The position numbers and the translations under genes were made by a program. The notes under the pieces were generated by a model. The model had not been told where the DNA came from and searched no databases. It saw only the letters and a program-made list of their open reading frames with translations. This document shows, piece after piece, positions 26,292-30,909 of a stretch of DNA of 30,909 bases. This stretch comes from Streptomyces catenulae. GTDB taxonomy: Bacteria > Actinomycetota > Actinomycetes > Streptomycetales > Streptomycetaceae. The DNA lies in the NCBI RefSeq assembly GCF_000718015.1, contig NZ_JODY01000050.1:1-30909 (forward strand). Reading direction: 5' to 3'. Every line of letters begins with the position of its first letter. Positions within the stretch are counted from its first letter, which is position 1.

Positions 26292-28267
26292 GTGCCGCCA
26301 CCGTCACCACCGTGCCCGACGCCCCGACCGCCGGTCCGCTGCGCGCCCTGCTGCGCCGCCCGGCCCTGGCCAAGCTGGTGCTGCTCGCCGTCGCCGCCGC
26401 GGTCCTCGTCCCGCTGCTGCACGCCAAGTGGTCCGGCGGGGTGTGGCCCGAGGCGCTCACCGTCGACCTGACCAAGCCGCTCGGCTCCGCCAGCGACTGG
26501 ATCATCGACAACCGCGACAGCCACCCGCTGTTCGTCTACTTCCTCGGCCATCTCTCCAACGCCGTCGTCCTCTCCGTCCGCGGCGTCTACCTGGTGCTGC
26601 TCGCCCTGGGCTGGACGGGCGTGACCGCCGGGGTCACCCTCGTCGCCTGGCGCGTCGCCGGCTGGCGCATCGCCGCCACCGCCCTGCTGTCCTTCCTGGT
26701 CAGCGGCGTGCTGGGGATGTGGGTGCCGACGATGCAGACGCTGGCGCTGATGATCGTCGCGGTGATCGCCTCGGTCGTCGTCGGCGCGCTCCTGGGCCTG
26801 GCGGGCGGCCTGTCGGACCGGATGTTCCGGCTGCTGCGCCCGGTCCTGGACACCATGCAGGTGCTCCCCGCCTTCGCCTATCTGCTGCCGGTCGTGCTGA
26901 TCTTCGGCATCGGGGTGCCCGCCGCGCTGCTGGCCACCGTCGTCTACGCGGCGCCGCCGATGGCCCGGCTCACCGCCCTCGGGCTGCGCGGCGCGGACGC
27001 CGGTGTCCTGGAGGCCGTCACCTCGCTCGGCGCCACCGGACGGCAGCGGCTGCTGACCGCCCGGCTGCCGCTGGCCCGCAAGGAACTGCTGCTCGGCCTC
27101 AACCAGACGATCATGATGGCGCTCTCCATGGCCGTGATCGCCTCGATGATCGGCGCCGCCGGTCTCGGCGACCGCGTCTACCAGGCCCTCGCCTCCGTCG
27201 ACGTCGGCGCGGCCCTCGCCGCCGCCGTCCCGATCGTGCTGCTCGCCATCGTCATGGACCGCACCACCGCAGCGGCGGGCGAGAAGGCCGGTGCCGCGGG
27301 CGCCGCCGGACCCGCCCTGCTGCGCGGCTGGCGCGGCTGGGCCGCCGTCGCCGTCGTCACCGCCGTGGTCACGGCCGCCGGACGGCTGGCCGGTTCCACG
27401 GTCTGGCCGACCGGCGCGACCGTCGCCATCGCCCGGCCCGTCAACGACGCCAAGGAGTGGATGGTCGACCACCTCTACTCCGGCGTCCCCGTCGTCGGCG
27501 GCACCGCCGACTGGGCCGCGCACTTCACCAACTGGGTCCTCAACCCGCTGCGCGACGGCCTGACCGCCCTGCCCTGGTACGCCACGCTGCTCGTCGTCGC
27601 CGCGCTGGCCTGGCTGATCGGCACCTGGCGCACCGCGCTGACCGCCGTCCTCGCGATGGCCGCGATCGGTGTCCTCGGCGTGTGGAAGCCGTCGATGAAC
27701 ACCCTGTCGCAGGTGCTCGCCGCCCTCGTGGTGACGCTGGTCATCGGCGTCGGCACCGGCATCCTCGCCGCCGGGAGCAAACGGCTGGAGGCGATCCTCC
27801 GCCCGGTCCTGGACGTCATGCAGACCATGCCGCAGTTCGTCTACCTGATCCCGGTCGTCGCGCTGTTCGCCGTGGGCCGCGCCCCGGCCGCCGCCGCGGC
27901 GGTCGTCTACGCGCTGCCCGCCGTCATCCGCATCACCACCCAGGGGCTGCGCCAGGTCGACCCGGCGGCGATGGAGTCGGCGACCTCGCTCGGCGCCACC
28001 CGCTGGCAGATCCTGTGCCAGGTCCAGCTCCCGCTGGCCCGTCCGGCGCTGCTGCTCGCCGTCAACCAGGGTGTGGTCCTCGTCCTCGCCGTCGTCATCA
28101 TCGGCGGTCTGGTCGGCGGCGGCGCCCTCGGCTACGACGTGGTGACCGGCCTCGCCACCGGCGATCTGGCCCTCGGCCTCGTCGCGGGCGTCGCCATCGT
28201 CTGCCTCGGTCTGATGCTCGACCGGGTGACCCAGCCGACCCAGCGCCGCACCGCGAAGGGAGCCTGA
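26288..28267 (+). CDS. Fused double permease of the betaine/choline ABC transporter
   Basis: 659 residues from ATG 26288. Two ProW/OpuAB-type units are joined head to tail. Unit 1 (about 20-325) has WIIDNRDSHPLFVYFLGHLS and the coupling-helix motif EAVTSLGATGRQRLLTARLP. Unit 2 (about 345-655) has WMVDHLYSGVPVVGGTADWA and ESATSLGATRWQILCQVQLP. Each carries at least six hydrophobic segments, and both have the QVLPAFAYLLPVVLIFGIGV / QTMPQFVYLIPVVALFAVGR core. The fusion supplies both halves of the transmembrane channel, so one polypeptide would pair with two copies of the ATPase. Such fusions occur in other actinobacteria. The binding-protein gene follows after 2 bases. Confidence 0.93.
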   Translation: MSAATVTTVPDAPTAGPLRALLRRPALAKLVLLAVAAAVLVPLLHAKWSGGVWPEALTVDLTKPLGSASDWIIDNRDSHPLFVYFLGHLSNAVVLSVRGVYLVLLALGWTGVTAGVTLVAWRVAGWRIAATALLSFLVSGVLGMWVPTMQTLALMIVAVIASVVVGALLGLAGGLSDRMFRLLRPVLDTMQVLPAFAYLLPVVLIFGIGVPAALLATVVYAAPPMARLTALGLRGADAGVLEAVTSLGATGRQRLLTARLPLARKELLLGLNQTIMMALSMAVIASMIGAAGLGDRVYQALASVDVGAALAAAVPIVLLAIVMDRTTAAAGEKAGAAGAAGPALLRGWRGWAAVAVVTAVVTAAGRLAGSTVWPTGATVAIARPVNDAKEWMVDHLYSGVPVVGGTADWAAHFTNWVLNPLRDGLTALPWYATLLVVAALAWLIGTWRTALTAVLAMAAIGVLGVWKPSMNTLSQVLAALVVTLVIGVGTGILAAGSKRLEAILRPVLDVMQTMPQFVYLIPVVALFAVGRAPAAAAAVVYALPAVIRITTQGLRQVDPAAMESATSLGATRWQILCQVQLPLARPALLLAVNQGVVLVLAVVIIGGLVGGGALGYDVVTGLATGDLALGLVAGVAIVCLGLMLDRVTQPTQRRTAKGA

Positions 28268-28269
28268 CC

Positions 28270-29262
28270 ATGTCCCGTACCCGACGCATCGGCACCACGG
28301 CCGGGGCCTCGCTGCTGGCCGGGGCGGCGCTGCTCGCGCTCTCCGGCTGCGGCAAGGCCGACATGACCCGGCAGGCGTCCCCGTTCGCCGCCGCCAAGGG
28401 CACCAGGTCGGTGACGCTCTCCGTCCAGACCTGGATCGGCGCCCAGTCCAACGTCGCGGTTGCCAAGTACCTCCTCGAACACGAGATGGGGTACCACGTC
28501 GACACCGTGCAGGTGGACGAGATCCCCGCCTGGGACGCGCTCAGCCAGGGCCGCGTCGACGCGATCCTGGAGGACTGGGGCCACCCGGACCAGGAGAAGC
28601 GCTACGTCCAGAACAAGAAGACGATCACGGACGGCGGCGGCAACGGCGTCACCGGCCACATCGGGTGGTTCGTCCCCAAGTACTGGGCCGACAAGCACCC
28701 CGAGGTCACCGACTGGAAGAACCTCAACAAGGTCGCCAAGCAGCTCCGTACCCCGGAGAGCGGCGACAAGGGCCAGCTGATGGACGGCTCGCCGTCCTAC
28801 GTCACCAACGACAAGGCGCTGGTGAAGAACCTCGGCCTGGACTACCAGGTCGTCTTCGCCGGATCCGAGGCGGCGCAGATCACCCAGATCCAGCAGTTCG
28901 CCAAGGAGAAAAAGCCCTTCCTGACGTACTGGTACGAGCCGCAGTGGCTCTTCAACCAGGTGCCGATGGTCGAGGTGAAGCTGCCGAAGTACACCGACGC
29001 GTGTGCGGAGAAGGGCGCGAAGGACCCGACGACCGTCGACTGCGCCTATCCGACGACGCCGCTGAAGAAGTTCTTCAACACCGACTTCGCGAAGAGCGGT
29101 ACCCCCGCCTCGAAGTTCCTCAAGTCCTTCCACTGGACCAAGGACAACCAGAACGAGGTCTCCGAGATGATCGCCGCGGACGGACTGACCGCCGACGAGG
29201 CGGCCAAGCGCTGGGTGGACAAGCACCCGGACGTCTGGAAGCAGTGGTTGCCGAAGAAGTGA
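28270..29262 (+). CDS. Glycine betaine/choline-binding lipoprotein (ProX/OpuAC-like)
   Basis: 330 residues from ATG 28270, with GGGAG 7 bases upstream, inside the end of the permease gene. The signal peptide ends in the lipobox LSGC (Cys27), so the protein is lipid-anchored outside the membrane. The mature domain is an OpuAC-type periplasmic-binding fold: TLSVQTWIGAQSNVAVAKYL, VDAILEDWGHPD, GHIGWFVPKYWADKHPEV, and PFLTYWYEPQWLF. Several Trp/Tyr residues here (in TWIG, EDWGHP, YWYEPQW) are suited to caging a quaternary ammonium group. The adjacent choline-oxidising genes make choline a plausible ligand besides glycine betaine. It is the last gene of the operon, followed by a strong terminator. 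Confidence 0.94.
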   Translation: MSRTRRIGTTAGASLLAGAALLALSGCGKADMTRQASPFAAAKGTRSVTLSVQTWIGAQSNVAVAKYLLEHEMGYHVDTVQVDEIPAWDALSQGRVDAILEDWGHPDQEKRYVQNKKTITDGGGNGVTGHIGWFVPKYWADKHPEVTDWKNLNKVAKQLRTPESGDKGQLMDGSPSYVTNDKALVKNLGLDYQVVFAGSEAAQITQIQQFAKEKKPFLTYWYEPQWLFNQVPMVEVKLPKYTDACAEKGAKDPTTVDCAYPTTPLKKFFNTDFAKSGTPASKFLKSFHWTKDNQNEVSEMIAADGLTADEAAKRWVDKHPDVWKQWLPKK

Positions 29263-29269
29263 GGCACCC

Positions 29270-29309
29270 GGAGGCGGGGCGGCGGCAGCGATGCCACCGC
29301 CCCGCCTCC
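29270..29309. terminator. Terminator of the betaine operon (bidirectional)
   Basis: GGAGGCGGGGCGG (29270-29282) and its perfect complement (29297-29309) form a 13-bp stem, extended inward by GGC/GCC after a mismatch, around an AGCGAT loop. It lies 7 bases after the operon's last stop and 1 base before the stop of the convergent gene, so it can serve both. Confidence 0.85.
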
Positions 29310-29310
29310 G

Positions 29311-30048
29311 TCATTCCCCGCCCCGCAACTGCCGCGCCTCGGCGGCGACCGCGGCCATCGCCCGGCGTTGCTGGCCCGGCCCGAACGTGACCCGGGAGGC
29401 GCCGAGCGCGCCCAACTCCTCCGGTGACGGGCCGCCGGGCACGGCCAGCGCGTTGAGCGGCAGCCCGATCCCGTCGGCGAGCGCCGCCAGCTCCGCCGGG
29501 GGCGCCATGATCGGGTAGACGCAGTCCGCCCCGGCCGCGGCGTAGAGCCGCCCGCGCCGCACCGTCTCCGCCACCCCGCCCGCGCCGCGGACGTAGGTGT
29601 CCACCCGGGCGTTGATCACCAGCGCGTCGCCCGCCGCGGCGCGGACCGCCGCCAGCCGCGCGGCCTGCCGCTCCGCCGCGACGAGCCCGCCGCCCGCGCG
29701 GTCGCCGTCCTCCAGGTTGCAGCCGACCGCCCCCGCCTCGGCCAGCCGCGCCACCAACTCCCGCGCGCCGAGCCCGTATCCGTCCTCCACGTCCGCCGTG
29801 ACGGGGACGTCCACCGCGCGGACGATCCGGCCGATCGCGGCGAACATCTCGTCCGGCGGTACGTCGCCGTCCGCGTACCCGAGGGCCGCGGCCACCCCGG
29901 CGCTGGGCGTGGCGAGCGCGGGGAACCCGGCGTCGGCGAAGACCCGCGCGCTCGCCGCGTCCCACGGGCCCGGCAGCACCAGCGGCAGCCGGGGCCCGTG
30001 GTGCAGGGCGCGCAGCACGGCGGCGCCGGTCAGCACGGGGCGCCGCAC
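29311..30048 (-). CDS. Isocitrate lyase / PEP mutase family enzyme
   Basis: 245 residues from GTG 30048; no good ribosome site precedes it, so the start is tentative. The TIM-barrel family signatures are clear: LPLVLPGPWDAASARVFADA, PVTADVEDGYG (metal-binding Asp86/Glu88/Asp89), GCNLEDGD (Glu113), VINARVDTY, and GADCVYPIMAP. The group cleaves or rearranges C-C or C-P bonds in 2-oxo acid-type substrates (carboxy-PEP mutase, oxaloacetase, methylisocitrate lyase). The isocitrate-lyase KKCGH loop is absent, so it is not an aceA. The exact reaction cannot be read from sequence. It is 34 bases downstream of the AhpD-like gene and probably co-transcribed with it. Confidence 0.85.
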   Translation of the reverse strand: MRRPVLTGAAVLRALHHGPRLPLVLPGPWDAASARVFADAGFPALATPSAGVAAALGYADGDVPPDEMFAAIGRIVRAVDVPVTADVEDGYGLGARELVARLAEAGAVGCNLEDGDRAGGGLVAAERQAARLAAVRAAAGDALVINARVDTYVRGAGGVAETVRRGRLYAAAGADCVYPIMAPPAELAALADGIGLPLNALAVPGGPSPEELGALGASRVTFGPGQQRRAMAAVAAEARQLRGGE

Positions 30049-30082
30049 GGGCGGGCGGGCGTCAACGCCGGGGGCACCGGAT

Positions 30083-30562
30083 TCACACCTGGCCCGGGGC
30101 CAGTCGGGTGGTGACCGCGATGCGGTTCCATGCGTTGATGGTGATGATCAGCGCGATCAGCTGGGCGATCTCGTCCTCCTCGAAGTGCGCCGCGGCCCGC
30201 GCGTAGACCTCGTCCGGCACGAAACCGTCGGTCAGGACGGTCACCGCCTCGGTCAGCGCCAGCGCCGCCCGCTCCTTCTCGGTGAAGAAACCGGCCGCCT
30301 CCTCCCAGGCGCTGAGGAGGTAGATCCGCTCCTCGCTCTCGCCGTTCTTCCGGGCGTCCCTGGTGTGCATGTCCAGGCAGAACGCGCAGTGGTTGAGCTG
30401 CGAGGCGCGGATCTTGACCAGCTCGGCGAGGGTCGGGTCGACGCCCTTACGGGAGGCCGCGTCCAGCGCGATCATGGCCTTGTAGAACTCGGGTGCCAGC
30501 TCCGCCATGCGCAGCCGGGGGGTGTGGGCGGTGGCGTTCTCGGTGGTGTGGTTCGTCGTCAT
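30083..30562 (-). CDS. AhpD-like carboxymuconolactone decarboxylase family protein
   Basis: 159 residues from ATG 30562. The thiol motif HCAFCLDMHTRDAR has the Cys59-x-x-Cys62 pair and His66 of AhpD-like alkyl-hydroperoxide reductases. The N-terminal RMAELAPEFYKAMIALDAAS and the end EEDEIAQLIALIITINAWNR are typical of the family. It is likely a small peroxidase or disulphide reductase; the simple carboxymuconolactone decarboxylases lack the CxxC. No Shine-Dalgarno is strong, and TAGATT lies 7 bases before the ATG on this strand, so the message may be leaderless. It is divergent from a MocR-type regulator 47 bases away, which makes it that regulator's likely target, together with the PEP-mutase-family gene. 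Confidence 0.88.
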   Translation of the reverse strand: MTTNHTTENATAHTPRLRMAELAPEFYKAMIALDAASRKGVDPTLAELVKIRASQLNHCAFCLDMHTRDARKNGESEERIYLLSAWEEAAGFFTEKERAALALTEAVTVLTDGFVPDEVYARAAAHFEEDEIAQLIALIITINAWNRIAVTTRLAPGQV

Positions 30563-30595
30563 GCCACCGAATCTACGACCGCGGTGGCACCCGCG

Positions 30596-30645
30596 TATGG
30601 TCCACTTCCATGGACAATTCCTGGGCCACTTCCTGGGACGCCTTC
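30596..30645. promoter_or_regulatory. Tandem 12-base repeats over the start of the MocR-type gene
   Basis: Four abutting units: ATGGTCCACTTCC (30597-30609), ATGGACAATTCC (30610-30621), TGGGCCACTTCC (30622-30633) and TGGGACGCCTTC (30634-30645). On the other strand they read GGAAGTGG(A/C)CCA-like. A TATGGT -10 (30596-30601) ends 8 bases before the ATG, so a leaderless start and the repeats coincide. Direct repeats are the known operator form of MocR regulators such as PdxR. Confidence 0.5.
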
Positions 30646-30909
30646 GGCCGCGACCTCCATCTGGACCTCGCCGGACCGGGCGGCCTGCGGGCCGGACTGA
30701 TACGGGCGCTGCGCGAGGCGGCCCGCACCGGACGGCTCGCCCCCGGCACCCGTCTGCCCTCCTCCCGCACCCTCGCCGCCGACCTCGGCATCGCCCGCAA
30801 CACCGTCGCCGAGGCGTACGCGGACCTCGTCGCCGAGGGCTGGCTCAGCGCCCGCCAGGGCTCCGGCACCCGGATCGCCGACCGCACCCCGCCCCGCCCG
30901 GTGCCCGCC
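30610..30909 (+). CDS. MocR-type GntR-family regulator (5' part; continues beyond window)
   Basis: The first 100 codons from ATG 30610 are open to the right edge. Residues 25-95 form a GntR winged helix: LRAGLIRALREAARTGRLAP, GTRLPSSRTLAADLGIARNT, VAEAYADLVAEGWLSARQGS, then GTRIA. The N-terminal W-D-AFGRDLHLDL segment is characteristic of MocR proteins, which continue into a PLP-binding aminotransferase-like domain (expected beyond the edge, total about 450-480 residues). Such regulators control PLP, GABA, taurine or amino-acid genes and usually act on the divergent neighbour, here the AhpD-like gene. The N-terminal peptide MDNS-WATS-WDAF is encoded by the tandem 12-base repeats. Confidence 0.85.
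   Translation, partial: MDNSWATSWDAFGRDLHLDLAGPGGLRAGLIRALREAARTGRLAPGTRLPSSRTLAADLGIARNTVAEAYADLVAEGWLSARQGSGTRIADRTPPRPVPA

Noticed and set aside
26428..29262. A continuous 944-codon plus-strand frame that could read as a large fusion ending in the binding protein.
   Set aside because: The part before 28270 is out of frame with the permease and Arg-rich. The lipoprotein signal peptide and ribosome site show that the gene starts at 28270.

Overview
The window is chromosomal DNA of a high-GC actinomycete, almost certainly a Streptomyces or close relative. Codon third positions are overwhelmingly G/C, GTG and TTG starts are common, several genes look leaderless, and the families are Streptomyces-typical (DUF6350, DUF3017, DUF2690, DUF5954, DUF5988, Pro/Gln-rich RDD proteins). 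The order purN-purH ... folD-DUF3017 ... mdh ... betaine genes matches, from memory, the core of streptomycete chromosomes. There are no rRNA, tRNA, CRISPR, transposase or integrase genes.

Layout. 1-4480: the start of a membrane-anchored sigma-factor-like gene (minus, cut by the left edge), divergent from a DUF6350 multi-pass membrane protein, which converges on a Gly/Ser-rich membrane protein. 4784-7011: the purine pair purN-purH, overlapping by 4 bases. 7181-8597: two small membrane proteins with Pro/Gln-rich tails (minus). 8864-10204: folD (one-carbon metabolism, supplying the formyl donor for PurN/PurH) and a DUF3017 protein. 10670-12789: two paralogous membrane-anchored HTH proteins with different outer domains, set among long non-coding stretches full of hairpins and CCCGTACGGG-type palindromes. 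13570-14559: malate dehydrogenase.

14788-21526 is an accessory block between mdh and the betaine genes. It holds a tightly overlapped three-gene operon in which two adjacent products carry nearly identical RHIM-like V-x-(V/I)-G-D-H-N-x-V motifs, plus DUF5988, DUF5954, a small coiled-coil membrane protein, a Uma2-family nuclease and a secreted protein. The RHIM-like operon is my best candidate for an undescribed system, perhaps a membrane-coupled amyloid-signalling module.

21725-29262 is a complete choline-to-glycine-betaine operon: betaine aldehyde dehydrogenase, a choline-oxidase-type GMC flavoprotein, an ABC ATPase, a 54-codon ORF wedged between overlapping stops and starts, a fused double permease and a lipoprotein binding protein, closed by a strong terminator. 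29311-30909 has a PEP-mutase/isocitrate-lyase family enzyme and an AhpD-like protein (minus), divergent from a MocR-type GntR regulator that runs off the right edge and has tandem 12-base repeats over its start codon.
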